A stretch of 64,000 nt of DNA from Cytophagaceae bacterium (GCA_005791165.1 SXXW01000025.1:62001-126000), one strand, 5' to 3'. Numbered from the stretch's first letter, positions 52,698-62,413 are shown. Notes: generated by a model not told the origin, from the sequence alone. Numbers and translations are program-made.

Positions 52698-53352
52698 CGG
52701 ATCCCACTCGGACTAAAGTAGAGCCCAATTCAGCGGCTAATAGATAATCGCTGGACATTCCCATGGAGAGCTCGTCCCAGGCTATATTTCCTAGTTGGAT
52801 GCCTGTTTGGTTTGATTTTAAGTGATGGAGCAATTGGGCTAAAGAGGTAAATTCTTTGCTTATTTGATTCGTGTCTTCGGTAAAACTGGCCATGCCCATA
52901 AGTCCAACAATCTGGATATTTTTTAATTCGGCCAGGATCGGATTTTCTAAGATTTCATACAATTCATTAGGAAGCAAGCCGAATTTTGTTTCTTCCTGAG
53001 CGATATACATTTGGAATAGGCATTTAATAATTCGGTTGTTTTTAATGGCTTGTTGGTTTATTTCCATTAATAATTTCAATGAGTCCACGGTATGAATGAG
53101 GTGAACAAAGGGAGCGATGTATTTAACCTTATTGGTTTGCAGGTGTCCTATTTGATGCCAACGAATATCTTTGGGTAGGATAGCTTGTTTTTCTACCAGT
53201 TCTTGAACTCTGTTTTCTCCAAAATCGAGTATTCCCGCATCATAAGTTAAATTCAACTCGTCGATTGACCTCGTTTTTGTCACGGCAATTAGTTTTGCGT
53301 GGGTATGTGCTAAATCATTTTGGATGCTGAGTATTTGTTTAGCGATGGACAT
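52675..53352 (-). CDS. YggS-family PLP homeostasis protein
   Basis: 225 residues of the YggS/PROSC family. PLP-binding Lys26 is in LIAVTKTRS. FGENRVQELVEK and HQIGHLQTNKVKYIAP follow, then GLMGMASF and LSMGMSSDYLLAAELGSTLVRVGSAIYG with the phosphate-binding and Arg residues. It binds PLP without known enzymatic activity and helps regulate vitamin B6 and amino-acid pools. The 23-base tail overlap with the BatA gene is the longest convergent overlap in the window. Confidence 0.94.
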   Translation of the reverse strand: MSIAKQILSIQNDLAHTHAKLIAVTKTRSIDELNLTYDAGILDFGENRVQELVEKQAILPKDIRWHQIGHLQTNKVKYIAPFVHLIHTVDSLKLLMEINQQAIKNNRIIKCLFQMYIAQEETKFGLLPNELYEILENPILAELKNIQIVGLMGMASFTEDTNQISKEFTSLAQLLHHLKSNQTGIQLGNIAWDELSMGMSSDYLLAAELGSTLVRVGSAIYGARE

Positions 53353-53460
53353 AATGAGGATAAACGAAGAACTATGAAAAGAATAATTTAAAAGTAAAAT
53401 TAATTTATTATTTTTGATTCTGTTATCCGTTAGAAATTTGTTGACAAATTCAATTTAAAT

Positions 53461-54444
53461 ATGCCCTCAAGTCCATTAAGTTCAAGAGAAAAAAAGCTTC
53501 AACGCACGGTTGGGATTTTAATTTTTTTGATTTTTCTGTTAATCGGCATGGTGGCGGTAGAAAGGCTGAATCCTAAATTCTTTAGTTTTGGCGCGAATCA
53601 AGAAACCTTTATTAAAGATGCGAAAGACCGATTGGATTCCATATCGAATCAATTAGAGGTTCGCATGATTCAAATAAAAAAATTAGGAGGTAGGGTGAAT
53701 GAGTTGGAAGCTGCGCGCCAACAAATTCTTGGGGATCAGAAAGCGATATCAGAGAATCCGGAGATGGGCCAAATAGAAATTCAGCGTAAATTGGCGTATT
53801 ATTTACGATTGATTGGCCAAAAGGACCTTGAAATAAAGAAATTGCGAAAAGAGAATTTTGTTTTAATAGCTCGTAACGACTCATTAAGTCGAGAGGCTAA
53901 GATTTTGCAAGACGGTTTGTCAAATGTTCAAAAAGCGTTAAGGGATTCAAGTTTAACTTTTGGTGTTAAGCAAAAAGAATTGAGCGAACGTTCGAGAATT
54001 TTAGAGGTACGTAACCAGGAGTTAGCCGAAAAGGTAAATGTGGCAGCCGCTTTACGTGCTGAGGGGGTTAATGTGTACGCTATTTCAACTCGGGGTAAGG
54101 AGTCAGGGGCACAGAACCAAAGAGCAAAAAAACTTGAAAAGATTCGCGTGATTTTTCATTTGCAAGAAAACGCTTTAGCGACCAAAGAAATTAAAACGGT
54201 TTATTTAAGAATTATAGAGCCTACAGGAGTTACTTTGTCTGATTATTCCATAGGTTCTGGAACGTTTCCGTTTAAGGGAAAAGATTTAGTATATACGGCT
54301 AAGCAGCGTATATTCTATGAAAATAATCATCAATCTGTCGAGTTTATTTATTCACGTCCCAATTCATATCGAGAGGGAAGGCATGAAATCGAATTGTATG
54401 CCGAGGGTTTTTTAATAGGCCTAGGATCGTTTGAGGTACGATAA
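53461..54444 (+). CDS. Membrane-anchored coiled-coil protein (327 aa)
   Basis: A short basic N-terminus ([10 protein letters not shown]) and one membrane helix (residues ~16-34, [18 protein letters not shown]), then a long predicted coiled coil (~50-205) with heptad-like repeats. This is followed by a compact beta-rich C-terminal domain (~220-327, [20 protein letters not shown] to [19 protein letters not shown]). Resembles Bacteroidota proteins loosely annotated as chromosome partitioning or envelope proteins; no catalytic motif. A lone TATTTTTG (53409) upstream may be a -7 element. Function unknown. Confidence 0.7.
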   Translation: MPSSPLSSREKKLQRTVGILIFLIFLLIGMVAVERLNPKFFSFGANQETFIKDAKDRLDSISNQLEVRMIQIKKLGGRVNELEAARQQILGDQKAISENPEMGQIEIQRKLAYYLRLIGQKDLEIKKLRKENFVLIARNDSLSREAKILQDGLSNVQKALRDSSLTFGVKQKELSERSRILEVRNQELAEKVNVAAALRAEGVNVYAISTRGKESGAQNQRAKKLEKIRVIFHLQENALATKEIKTVYLRIIEPTGVTLSDYSIGSGTFPFKGKDLVYTAKQRIFYENNHQSVEFIYSRPNSYREGRHEIELYAEGFLIGLGSFEVR

Positions 54445-54489
54445 TATCATTTTTTTATTTCCAGGCTTTTATTTGTAAAGTATTTTTCC

Positions 54490-54497
54490 TACTTTTG
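54490..54497 (+). promoter_or_regulatory. -7 element for rpsF-rpsR-rplI
   Basis: TACTTTTG is an excellent TAnnTTTG match, 36 bases before the rpsF ATG (54534), giving a leader of ~30 bases. The best upstream TTTG (54472) is only 14 bases away, so the -33 part is not convincing. Confidence 0.48.
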
Positions 54498-54533
54498 CAG
54501 TCCAAATTTTTTCAGTTTTTAAACAACAATTTT

Positions 54534-54896
54534 ATGGAATTAAAAAACTATGAGACGGTGTTCATTTTAACTCCCGTTTTGTCTGAACAACAGACAAAGG
54601 ACGCCGTTGAGAAATTCAAGCAATTGTTGGTAGATAGCGGTGCAAAGATTGTACATGAAGATGCATGGGGCTTACGTAAGTTGGCCTATCCAATTCAAAA
54701 CAAGCACACTGGCTTTTACCAGATATTTGAATTTTTAGGGGATCCGCAATTTATCGCCAAATTAGAGCTTGAATACAAGCGTGATGAGCGAGTTATTCGT
54801 TTCTTGACTACTGCATTAGATAAGCATGCGGTATTGTACAATGAGAAAAAGAGAAAAGGTTTAGTAGGTAGAAAACCAGAAAAAATAGAAGCATAA
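54534..54896 (+). CDS. rpsF: 30S ribosomal protein S6
   Basis: 120 residues. ATG 54534 starts [18 protein letters not shown], the normal S6 N-terminus; the in-frame extension from 54495 falls at the promoter and is rejected. Motifs [19 protein letters not shown] and [20 protein letters not shown] are typical. S6 pairs with S18 in the small-subunit platform. It heads the rpsF-rpsR-rplI unit. Confidence 0.96.
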   Translation: MELKNYETVFILTPVLSEQQTKDAVEKFKQLLVDSGAKIVHEDAWGLRKLAYPIQNKHTGFYQIFEFLGDPQFIAKLELEYKRDERVIRFLTTALDKHAVLYNEKKRKGLVGRKPEKIEA

Positions 54897-54897
54897 G

Positions 54898-55149
54898 ATG
54901 ACACTTGTAAACGAACCTGTAGATAAGAATAGTAATCGTAAGAAGTATTGTCGGTTTAAGAAATCGGGCATACAATACATTGATTATAAAAATCCGGATT
55001 ACTTATTAAAGTTGGTAAACGAGCAAGGTAGAATTTTACCTCGCCGTATTACTGGTACATCGTTGAAATTTCAACGTAAAGTGGCGCAAGCGGTTAAGCG
55101 TTGTCGTCATTTAGCCTTGATGCCATATGTGGCGGATGGTTTAAAATAA
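54898..55149 (+). CDS. rpsR: 30S ribosomal protein S18
   Basis: 83 residues. RKKYCRFKKSGIQYIDYKN, then GRILPRRITGTSLKFQRK and QAVKRCRHLALMPYV identify S18, which binds S6 in the small-subunit platform. It begins 1 base after rpsF, as expected for this unit. Confidence 0.97.
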   Translation: MTLVNEPVDKNSNRKKYCRFKKSGIQYIDYKNPDYLLKLVNEQGRILPRRITGTSLKFQRKVAQAVKRCRHLALMPYVADGLK

Positions 55150-55189
55150 ACTAGGGGATAACCTGATAAACATTTGATTGTAAAATAAG

Positions 55190-55633
55190 ATGGAAATTAT
55201 ATTAAAAACGGATATAGCGGGATTAGGGTATAAAAATGACACGGTAGCTGTTAAAGCTGGATATGGTCGTAATTACTTAATTCCACAGGGTTTTGCCATG
55301 ATGGCAACGCCATCCAATCGTAAGGTTGTGGCTGAGAACATCAAACAAGCTGCGCACAAAGTGGAGAAAATCCGTCAGGATGCTTTTGACTTAGCAACAG
55401 CTATTGGTGAAATGACTTTAACTATTGCTGCAAAGACGGGTGATAGTGGAAAGATTTTTGGTCGAGTAACGAGTATTCAAATCTCGGATATGCTGAAGGA
55501 GAAAGGCTTTGAAATTGATCGTAAGAAAATTTCATTCGACTCTGAGGTTAAGTCGACGGGAGATTATACAGCTACTTTGGACTTGCATAAAGAGGTTAAG
55601 CATAAAGTATCATTTTCAGTAGTTTCTGAATAA
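55190..55633 (+). CDS. rplI: 50S ribosomal protein L9
   Basis: 147 residues. MEIILKTDIAGLGYKNDTV followed by KAGYGRNYLIPQGFAMMAT is the conserved N-terminal rRNA-binding domain, then the linker helix and the C-terminal domain (SGKIFGRVTSIQISDMLKEK). It completes the rpsF-rpsR-rplI unit and is followed by a strong terminator at 55655. Confidence 0.97.
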   Translation: MEIILKTDIAGLGYKNDTVAVKAGYGRNYLIPQGFAMMATPSNRKVVAENIKQAAHKVEKIRQDAFDLATAIGEMTLTIAAKTGDSGKIFGRVTSIQISDMLKEKGFEIDRKKISFDSEVKSTGDYTATLDLHKEVKHKVSFSVVSE

Positions 55634-55654
55634 ATACAAGGATTATAATTAATT

Positions 55655-55690
55655 AAGGTCGCATCAGAGTTTCTGGTGCGACCTTTTTTT
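55655..55690 (+). terminator. Rho-independent terminator after rplI
   Basis: AAGGTCGCA (55655-55663) pairs with TGCGACCTT (55677-55685); four further inner pairs (one G-T) extend the stem to about 13 with a 5-base loop. A run of T (55684-55690) follows. It ends the ribosomal protein unit. Confidence 0.9.
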
Positions 55691-55693
55691 GAG

Positions 55694-55729
55694 CAAAAAA
55701 AGAGCCGCTCCTAATGAAGCGGCTCTTTT
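55694..55729 (-). terminator. Terminator for icd, possibly bidirectional
   Basis: AAAAGAGCCGCT (55698-55709) and AGCGGCTCTTTT (55718-55729) form a perfect 12-base stem with an 8-base loop. On the minus strand seven T follow the GC part, placing it 19 bases after the icd stop. A second, weaker T end on the plus strand could back up the rplI terminator. Confidence 0.85.
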
Positions 55730-55747
55730 AATATTTAATAAATTGAA

Positions 55748-56977
55748 TTAAGCTAAAGCTACTTTCAAATTAGCATCTAAAGCCTCTAAGAATTCCTCTG
55801 TATATAGGTAATGTTCTCCATGAGTTACTTTATTTCCATGGATACATACCGCTAAATCTTTGGTCATTTTACCTGACTCAACGGTCTCCACACAAACTTT
55901 TTCTAATGTTTGGCAGAAATTCACCAATGCTGGATTATTATCTAATTTGCCTCTAAATTCTAATCCCCTTGTCCATGCAAAAATCGATGCGATTGGGTTC
56001 GTTGACGTAGGTTTTCCAGCTTGGTGATCACGGTAATGTCTCGTAACCGTTCCGTGTGCCGCTTCAGCCTCCATTACTTTACCATCTGGAGTGATTAAAA
56101 CCGAAGTCATTAAGCCTAAAGATCCAAATCCCTGTGCAACCGTATCCGACTGAACATCTCCATCATAATTCTTACATGCCCAAACAAAATTGCCATTCCA
56201 CTTCAAAGCAGATGCCACCATGTCATCAATTAATCGATGCTCATAAACAATTCCCTTCGCATCAAACTTCGCCTTATAATCAGATTGAAAAATCTCCTCA
56301 AAGATATCTTTGAAACGACCATCATATTTCTTTAAAATCGTATTTTTTGTAGACAAGTACAAAGGCCATCCTTTGCTTAATGCCATATTGAAACATGAAT
56401 GTGCAAATCCAATAATTGATTCATCTGTGTTATACATTGTCAAGGCCACACCGTCTCCCTTGAAATTATATACTTCAAAAGTTTGTGGCTCTCCACCATC
56501 TTCAGGTGTGAACGAAACGGTCAACTTACCTTTTCCCTTGGTCACGAAATCAGTTGCTTTATATTGATCCCCAAAAGCATGGCGTCCAATCATAATAGGC
56601 GCAGTCCAATTTGGAACTAGTCTTGGCACATTTGAACAAACGATAGGCTCTCTAAAAACAGTGCCATCTAATATATTACGAATGGTTCCATTCGGTGATT
56701 TCCACATTTGCTTTAAATCAAACTCAACCACACGCGCTTCATCCGGAGTGATAGTGGCACATTTAATCCCAACACCATATTTTTTTATTGCTTCTGCAGC
56801 TTCAATCGTTACTTGGTCATTGGTCTCATCCCTATATTCAACACCTAAATCATAGTATTTAATGTCAACATCTACATAAGGCAAAATCAATTTATCTTTT
56901 ATAAATTTCCAAATGATGCGAGTCATTTCGTCTCCATCAAGTTCTACGACTGGGTTGGCAACTTTAATTTTTTCCAT
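55748..56977 (-). CDS. icd: NADP-dependent isocitrate dehydrogenase, eukaryotic-type dimer
   Basis: 409 residues; converts isocitrate to 2-oxoglutarate. It resembles eukaryotic IDH1/IDH2 rather than E. coli Icd: [20 protein letters not shown] at the N-terminus, [34 protein letters not shown] with the substrate serine and arginines. [21 protein letters not shown] (metal-binding aspartates) and [17 protein letters not shown] (NADP site) follow. It is monocistronic, with a -7 element (TACCTTTG) about 60 bases upstream and its own terminator. Confidence 0.96.
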   Translation of the reverse strand: MEKIKVANPVVELDGDEMTRIIWKFIKDKLILPYVDVDIKYYDLGVEYRDETNDQVTIEAAEAIKKYGVGIKCATITPDEARVVEFDLKQMWKSPNGTIRNILDGTVFREPIVCSNVPRLVPNWTAPIMIGRHAFGDQYKATDFVTKGKGKLTVSFTPEDGGEPQTFEVYNFKGDGVALTMYNTDESIIGFAHSCFNMALSKGWPLYLSTKNTILKKYDGRFKDIFEEIFQSDYKAKFDAKGIVYEHRLIDDMVASALKWNGNFVWACKNYDGDVQSDTVAQGFGSLGLMTSVLITPDGKVMEAEAAHGTVTRHYRDHQAGKPTSTNPIASIFAWTRGLEFRGKLDNNPALVNFCQTLEKVCVETVESGKMTKDLAVCIHGNKVTHGEHYLYTEEFLEALDANLKVALA

Positions 56978-57010
56978 TTTTTGTATTAATGTGTTTGGTC
57001 TATTTTTTTA

Positions 57011-57029
57011 ATTTAGGACGAACCTAAAT
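57011..57029. repeat. 7-base inverted repeat in the icd 5' region
   Basis: ATTTAGG (57011-57017) and CCTAAAT (57023-57029) flank a 5-base centre. On the icd mRNA it would be a small hairpin in the leader; on DNA it could be an operator downstream of the promoter. No T tract follows on the minus strand. Confidence 0.32.
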
Positions 57030-57036
57030 AATCTTG

Positions 57037-57044
57037 CAAAGGTA
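57037..57044 (-). promoter_or_regulatory. -7 element for icd
   Basis: On the minus strand the bases read TACCTTTG (TAnnTTTG), 60 bases before the icd ATG, giving a ~54-base leader that contains the inverted repeat at 57011-57029. No good -33 TTG is seen at 19-21 bases. Confidence 0.42.
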
Positions 57045-57145
57045 TACAGGAATCTTTTTTATTCATCAGAATTAGGTCAAATAATTTGAATAATTTTTAA
57101 GGTAAAAAGCGTAAATTGCAGACCATTTACAAGATTTAATGCATT

Positions 57146-58480
57146 ATGTTTGAGAATTTAAGCTCCAAGATTACATCGGCCATGCGAACCCTCAAAGGGA
57201 ACGGCCGAATTACCGACGTAAACGTTGCCGCTACCGTTAAGGAAATTAGGCGCGCATTAATGGATGCCGACGTCAACTATAAAGTGGCGAAGGAAATTAC
57301 CGATCGAATCAAAGAACAGGCGCTAGGCCAAAAAATATTAATTTCCGTTGAGCCAGGCCAATTATTAGTTAAAATTGTTCATGAAGAGTTAACCCAATTA
57401 ATGGGGGGGGTTAAGCAAGATATTAATTTAAAAGGGGATCCTGCCGTTGTGTTAATTGCCGGACTTCAAGGTTCAGGTAAAACAACTTTCTCAGGTAAAT
57501 TAGCCCAATACATCAAAAAAGGGGGACGTAATGTATTACTCGTTGCCTGTGATATTTATAGACCTGCGGCGATAGACCAATTAAAAGTCTTGGGCGAGCA
57601 AGTAGGAGTAGAGGTTTACGCAGAACCCGAAAATAAAAGCGCAGTTTCCATCGCAGAGAATGCACTTTCATACGCCAGGAAAATGGGCAAAAAAGTGGTC
57701 ATTGTCGATACAGCCGGCCGTTTAGCCATCGACGAATCCATGATGAATGAAATCGAAGCCGTAAAAAAAGCGATAAATCCTACCGAAATTCTGTTTGTTG
57801 TCGACTCAATGACGGGTCAAGACGCCGTAAATACAGCTAAAACATTTAACGAACGACTTAATTTTGACGGGGTTGTTTTAACGAAATTAGATGGTGATTC
57901 AAGAGGTGGAGCTGCCCTTTCCATCCGACAAGTGGTCGAAAAACCGATCAAATTTATCTCCACCGGAGAAAAAATGGAAGCCCTAGATCAGTTTTATCCG
58001 GATCGGATGGCCAACCGAATTTTAGGCATGGGGGATGTTCTTTCTTTAGTTGAAAGGGCCCAACAAGCTTTCGACGAAGATGAAGCAGCACGTTTAAACA
58101 AAAAAATTCGCCAAAATAATTTCTCATTTGAAGATTTTTATTCCCAACTCCAACAAATTAAAAAGATGGGAAATATTAAAGATCTGATGGGTATGGTTCC
58201 AGGCATGGGTCAAGCCGTCAAAGATGTGGATATTTCGAATGATTCATTTAAGCCTATAGAAGCCATTATCCAATCGATGACCCTAAAAGAACGTCAAAAT
58301 CCAGATTTGCTAAATTCTTCTCGGAAGATTCGAATAGCGAAGGGTTCTGGCACCTCAATCCAACAAGTCAACAATTTGATGAAACAATTTGAAGACATGC
58401 GAAAAATGATGAAAATGATGAATAAGGTTCAAGATGGCAAAATGAAAATGCCTAATATGGGCAATATGTTAAAAAGGTAA
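57146..58480 (+). CDS. ffh: Signal recognition particle protein Ffh
   Basis: 444 residues; SRP54-type GTPase binding 4.5S RNA and signal peptides. N domain (~1-90), then the G domain with GLQGSGKTTFSGKLA (P-loop), DIYRPAAIDQLK, DTAGRLAIDESM, TKLDGDSRGG. The Met-rich M domain ends the protein (KMMKMMNKVQDGKMK). The run of eight G near 57403-57410 is in frame and encodes Gly-Gly. The SRP RNA gene is not in the window. Its 3' end faces the pheT 3' end across a 73-base gap with no terminator that I can see. Confidence 0.97.
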   Translation: MFENLSSKITSAMRTLKGNGRITDVNVAATVKEIRRALMDADVNYKVAKEITDRIKEQALGQKILISVEPGQLLVKIVHEELTQLMGGVKQDINLKGDPAVVLIAGLQGSGKTTFSGKLAQYIKKGGRNVLLVACDIYRPAAIDQLKVLGEQVGVEVYAEPENKSAVSIAENALSYARKMGKKVVIVDTAGRLAIDESMMNEIEAVKKAINPTEILFVVDSMTGQDAVNTAKTFNERLNFDGVVLTKLDGDSRGGAALSIRQVVEKPIKFISTGEKMEALDQFYPDRMANRILGMGDVLSLVERAQQAFDEDEAARLNKKIRQNNFSFEDFYSQLQQIKKMGNIKDLMGMVPGMGQAVKDVDISNDSFKPIEAIIQSMTLKERQNPDLLNSSRKIRIAKGSGTSIQQVNNLMKQFEDMRKMMKMMNKVQDGKMKMPNMGNMLKR

Positions 58481-58553
58481 TCAGTTTAATTTTACCCGTC
58501 TGAATGGTTTTGCCACTGAAATGGTTGTGTAGCTAACCTATTTTTAGTCAGTT

Positions 58554-60989
58554 TTACTTTCGAATAACAGCGCCTAATTCCTTTTCAAATCGTTGGATGA
58601 GTCGATCCATCGTCGCATCAATGACCTTGTCGGTCAGCGTTTGACCCTCATCTTGTAGCATAAAGCTAACCGAATAGGATTTCTTTCCTTCCCCTAGATT
58701 TTTTCCCTCATAAACGTCAAAGACGGAAACAGATTTAAGTAAATTCTTTTCAACCTGTTCTGCAATGCGTTGGATCGCTTGATAGCTCACTTCTTTGTTG
58801 ATCACTAATGACAAATCTCTACGAACTTCAGGAAATTTCGATATTTCCTGATAGACAAAATCAACTTTCTCCTGCTTAACCCAATAATCCCAATCAAAAT
58901 CTGCGAAGAACACCTCCTGTTTTACATCGAATTTTTGGGCCAAATTAGGTTGAATCAAACCTAATTCTAGACACATTTTTTTGTTCACAGAAATGCGTAA
59001 TCCATAAGCAAAAATGGAAGATCCCTCTAAGGGCGATGTCTCAAAATCCTTGACACCCATAAATTGCATGAGCGCGATGACCGTCGAATATAAATGGTGG
59101 AATTCTGCTTTTTTGGCTGATGTACTCCATGTTTCCCCCGCCTGTAAACCCGTTAGATACAAAGATAAATGCCATTTTTCGATGTATTTACTGCCTTTTT
59201 TATGGTAGGTTTTACCAAACTCAAATAATTTTAAGTCTTTTTGTCGGCGATTAATATTATACGCCAAAACCTCTAATCCTGAAAATATGGAATGCTGACG
59301 CATCACGCCTAAATCTTCAGAAAGTCGATTTAATATCTCAACAGATTCAAAAGCTAAATCCGGTTGGATTAATTCATGGTAACTTGATTTAGTCAGTGAG
59401 TTTGTAATGATTTCATGAAATCCTTTTGCCGCTAAACTAAGACCCACTTGTTGCTGTATCTTTTCTTTATCCAATAAAGGGAATTCGGAAATGAAATTCG
59501 CACCTAAATTCTCTGATAATGGAATATTGTCTAAGCCATGAATTCTTAAAAGCTCCTCAATTAAATCAGCTTCTCGCGTTACGTCCACTCGGTATGCCGG
59601 AGCAATAGCCGTCAGACCTTTTGGATTCAAATTTGTAATCTCAAAATCTAAGGCTACCAGTATTTCTTGGATTCGAGTTTCAGATAATTCAATTCCCATC
59701 AACTGATGTACTCGTTCATAGCTAACAGGGATATGAACCGCCACATTTTTTTCTGGATAATGATCGACCCAATTAGACGTAATAGCTCCTCCAGCTAATT
59801 CGAGAATTAGTTTTGCCGCATATTTAAGCGCAAATAACTTGGCCTCTATATCAGTCCCCCTTTCAAATCTGAAGGATGCATCCGTTTTTAAACTATGAAA
59901 CTGGGCTGCTTTTCGGATTCTTTCCGGTGCAAAATGTGCCACTTCCAAGAAAATTCGAGTAGTGGAATCTTGAATACTTGAATTTGCCCCGCCCATAATT
60001 CCCGCTAAGCCAATCGCCCCCGAGCCATCACAGATTATTAATTCTTCCCCATTTAATTTCCTTTCTACTCCATCTAAGGTTTTAAAAACAGTCCCTGCAG
60101 CTAGGGTTTTAACTTCCAATCTGCCGCCATTTATTTGATGCCAATCATAGGCGTGCATCGGTTGGCCCAAGCCATGGCAAATAAAATTAGTAATGTCAAC
60201 GATGTTATTGATGGGCCTTAATCCAATCGCGCTTAACCGTTCTTGCAACCATTCTGGAGACGGTTTTACTTGTATTCCATCCATGCTTACACCACAAAAG
60301 CGGGCACATCCCTTGTCTTGAATGTTTATTTCAATAGGCAAATCGGTTTGGCTAATGGCTAAGGAATCTACCGAAGGTAATTGTATCGGCAATCCAGTCA
60401 CCGCTTTAATATCGCGGGCCACTCCCCAATGCGATGCCGCATCTGCTCGGTTCGGTGTTAAGCCAATCTCCAAAACTAAATCGGCTGATAGATTAAAGAA
60501 GTTGGCCGCAGGAGTTCCGTTAGCCACGTTGGTATCTAATATTAAAATTCCATCATGTGAAGTTCCAATCCCAATTTCATCTTCCGCACAAATCATCCCT
60601 TCTGAGGGTTGGCCATATACTTTTCGCCTTTCTATGGTAAATAAGGCTTTGCCTTCGGCGTCGAATAAAGTGGTGCCGGGTGTTGCCACGATTACTTTTT
60701 GGCCCGCAGCTACATTAGCCGCGCCACAAACAATGGTTAAAATTTCTGATAGTCCTGCGTCAACAGTCGTTAGGCTCAGCGTTTTATCTTTTACCTCAAA
60801 TTTTTCACAGGTCAAAACCTCCGCCACCACAAATCCTTTCAATCCTCCTGGGATTTTTTCATGTCTTTCAATGCCCTCTACCTCTAATCCCGTATTTGTC
60901 AATAACACGTCTAACTCTTCTGCTTCGCCTTTTTGAGGTAATTTAGAAATGTCAATAAAATCACGTAACCAATTTAAAGAAATCTTCAT
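58554..60989 (-). CDS. pheT: Phenylalanine-tRNA ligase beta subunit
   Basis: 811 residues. Domains in order: tRNA-binding EMAP-like region (~45-155, KFEVKDKTLSLTTVDAG and CAEDEIGIG), B3/4 editing domain (~210-390), B5 domain (~400-475), the catalytic-like core and a C-terminal FDX-ACB anticodon-binding domain (~715-811, SKFPEVRRDLSLVINKEVSYQ). PheS is not next to it, so the subunits are encoded apart. It precedes def by 8 bases on the minus strand and is probably cotranscribed with it, def first. Confidence 0.97.
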   Translation of the reverse strand: MKISLNWLRDFIDISKLPQKGEAEELDVLLTNTGLEVEGIERHEKIPGGLKGFVVAEVLTCEKFEVKDKTLSLTTVDAGLSEILTIVCGAANVAAGQKVIVATPGTTLFDAEGKALFTIERRKVYGQPSEGMICAEDEIGIGTSHDGILILDTNVANGTPAANFFNLSADLVLEIGLTPNRADAASHWGVARDIKAVTGLPIQLPSVDSLAISQTDLPIEINIQDKGCARFCGVSMDGIQVKPSPEWLQERLSAIGLRPINNIVDITNFICHGLGQPMHAYDWHQINGGRLEVKTLAAGTVFKTLDGVERKLNGEELIICDGSGAIGLAGIMGGANSSIQDSTTRIFLEVAHFAPERIRKAAQFHSLKTDASFRFERGTDIEAKLFALKYAAKLILELAGGAITSNWVDHYPEKNVAVHIPVSYERVHQLMGIELSETRIQEILVALDFEITNLNPKGLTAIAPAYRVDVTREADLIEELLRIHGLDNIPLSENLGANFISEFPLLDKEKIQQQVGLSLAAKGFHEIITNSLTKSSYHELIQPDLAFESVEILNRLSEDLGVMRQHSIFSGLEVLAYNINRRQKDLKLFEFGKTYHKKGSKYIEKWHLSLYLTGLQAGETWSTSAKKAEFHHLYSTVIALMQFMGVKDFETSPLEGSSIFAYGLRISVNKKMCLELGLIQPNLAQKFDVKQEVFFADFDWDYWVKQEKVDFVYQEISKFPEVRRDLSLVINKEVSYQAIQRIAEQVEKNLLKSVSVFDVYEGKNLGEGKKSYSVSFMLQDEGQTLTDKVIDATMDRLIQRFEKELGAVIRK

Positions 60990-60997
60990 ATCTAATG

Positions 60998-61570
60998 TTA
61001 TCGAGAAAGTTTCATTTTATAATCCACTGAAACTTTTCCGCGGCTAATTTCACCTAATTTACTTTTTATCATCCGTTTTTTGACCACATTTAAATGATCG
61101 GTAAAAAGTATTCCTTCTATGTGATCATATTCATGCTGAATAATTCTTGCCGCAAACCCCTCAAATACATCTTCATGCTCCTCCCCATGCTCGTCCCAAT
61201 AATGAATTTTGACATATTCAGGCCTAAAAACCTCACCTCTTACCCCAGGAATTGACAAGCAACCTTCTTCAAAACCCCACTCTTCACCCGTTTCATCTAA
61301 AATGCTTGCATTCACAAAAACCTTTTTGAAATTCACTAACGAAGGGTCTTTTTCTTCCTCATCTTCATCCTCATTCATGGGCCTTCCATCCACCACAAAA
61401 AGCCGAATGTCCATGCCAATCTGAGGCGCTGCTAATCCTACACCACTAGCTGCATACATCGTTTCAAACATATCTTCCGACAGCTTAATCAAATCGATGC
61501 TTCCTAATTTAATAGGCTTTGCTACTTTTCTTAAAACAGGATCGCCATAAGGGACGATGGGATATATCAT
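60998..61570 (-). CDS. def: Peptide deformylase
   Basis: 190 residues; removes the N-formyl group from nascent proteins. The three family motifs are complete: GVGLAAPQIG (motif 1), EEGCLSIPG with the metal-binding Cys (motif 2) and QHEYDHIEG (HExxH, motif 3). An acidic insertion NEDEDEEEKD near residues ~77-87 is unusual for short PDFs but common in Bacteroidota. It is the first gene of a unit with pheT. Confidence 0.97.
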   Translation of the reverse strand: MIYPIVPYGDPVLRKVAKPIKLGSIDLIKLSEDMFETMYAASGVGLAAPQIGMDIRLFVVDGRPMNEDEDEEEKDPSLVNFKKVFVNASILDETGEEWGFEEGCLSIPGVRGEVFRPEYVKIHYWDEHGEEHEDVFEGFAARIIQHEYDHIEGILFTDHLNVVKKRMIKSKLGEISRGKVSVDYKMKLSR

Positions 61571-61590
61571 AATTCAAAAAATTCAAACCA

Positions 61591-61598
61591 CAAATTTA
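61591..61598 (-). promoter_or_regulatory. -7 element for def-pheT
   Basis: On the minus strand the bases read TAAATTTG (TAnnTTTG) 20 bases before the def ATG, giving a ~15-base leader. No clear -33 TTG. The 126-base gap is divergent to ppa, whose side has a shorter match (TAATTTGC). Confidence 0.35.
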
Positions 61599-61696
61599 AC
61601 TAATTTCCCTAGATTGTATCTATTTGTGAAGGGTTCTTTAGTTTAGGTAAGCGCAATTTTTGTAATTTGCGTGCCAACGACCGTTAACAGATTATC

Positions 61697-62314
61697 ATGA
61701 ATCGAAACATATTTAAAGCTCATCCTTGGCACGGAATACATATTGGCGAGCAAATGCCTGAATTAGTCACCGCGTTCATCGAGATTGTTCCTACCGATAC
61801 GGTAAAATATGAAATTGACAAAGAATCGGGATATCTAAAAATAGACCGGCCGCAGAAATTCTCCAATATTGTTCCTGCTTTATACGGTTTTTTGCCTCAA
61901 ACATATTGTGCTGATGGAATAGCCAAATTGGCCAAAAAATACTCAGGAAAAGAAATCATTAAAGGCGATGGTGACCCGCTTGATATTTTGGTACTTTCAG
62001 AGCGAACGATCACCCACGGTGATATTTTATGTCAGGCGATCCCTATTGGCGGTATTCGAATGATTGACCACGGTGAGGCCGACGATAAAATTATTGCTGT
62101 TTTAAAAGATGATCCTATTTATGGAAAATGGCGCGATATTTCAGACGCACCTAAGGATATCGTCCAAAGACTTAGGCATTATTTTTGGACTTACAAAATG
62201 CTTCCTGGAGAAACGAGTTCAAATTTAGTGGACATCGATGAAGTTTATGGCCGCGAAATTGCCCATGAAGCGATCCTGCAAGCCAGGGAAGATTACCGGG
62301 TCAATTTCGGTTAA
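61697..62314 (+). CDS. ppa: Inorganic pyrophosphatase, family I
   Basis: 205 residues; hydrolyses PPi to drive biosynthesis. The family signature DGDPLDILVLSE (metal-binding aspartates) is present, preceded by YGFLPQTYCADG and followed by GGIRMIDHGEADDKIIAVL and a KMLPGETSSN segment. An extended N-terminus (HPWHGIHIGEQ) distinguishes it from E. coli Ppa and fits the Bacteroidota form. It is the only gene in its transcription unit, before sppA. Confidence 0.93.
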   Translation: MNRNIFKAHPWHGIHIGEQMPELVTAFIEIVPTDTVKYEIDKESGYLKIDRPQKFSNIVPALYGFLPQTYCADGIAKLAKKYSGKEIIKGDGDPLDILVLSERTITHGDILCQAIPIGGIRMIDHGEADDKIIAVLKDDPIYGKWRDISDAPKDIVQRLRHYFWTYKMLPGETSSNLVDIDEVYGREIAHEAILQAREDYRVNFG

Positions 62315-62329
62315 ATTTTACCCTTCATT

Positions 62330-62385
62330 TTGGGATTTTATCCATTGAACATAATTTTGATTGACTTGTTAAATTTAAATCCCAA
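62330..62385 (+). repeat. Inverted repeat between ppa and sppA
   Basis: TTGGGATTT (62330-62338) and AAATCCCAA (62377-62385) are complementary over 9 bases with a 38-base spacer. A T-rich stretch (62386-62396) follows. It could be a large-loop terminator after ppa, or chance. Confidence 0.3.
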
Positions 62386-62413
62386 TTTATTCTTTTAATC
62401 ATCTTAGATCATT

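Noticed and set aside
57403-57410. Run of eight G in ffh as a possible frameshift or phase-variation tract
   Set aside because: The frame is intact across it (Gly-Gly) and downstream ffh motifs are all in frame; an essential gene is unlikely to be phase variable.
58481-58553. Terminator between ffh and pheT
   Set aside because: Only a weak GGTT/AACC pair is visible near 58523-58538 and no T tract on either strand; support is too thin.
60322-60936. Long plus-strand open frame (204 codons) inside pheT
   Set aside because: It is antisense to conserved pheT coding sequence, has no recognisable protein features and no promoter; a shadow frame.
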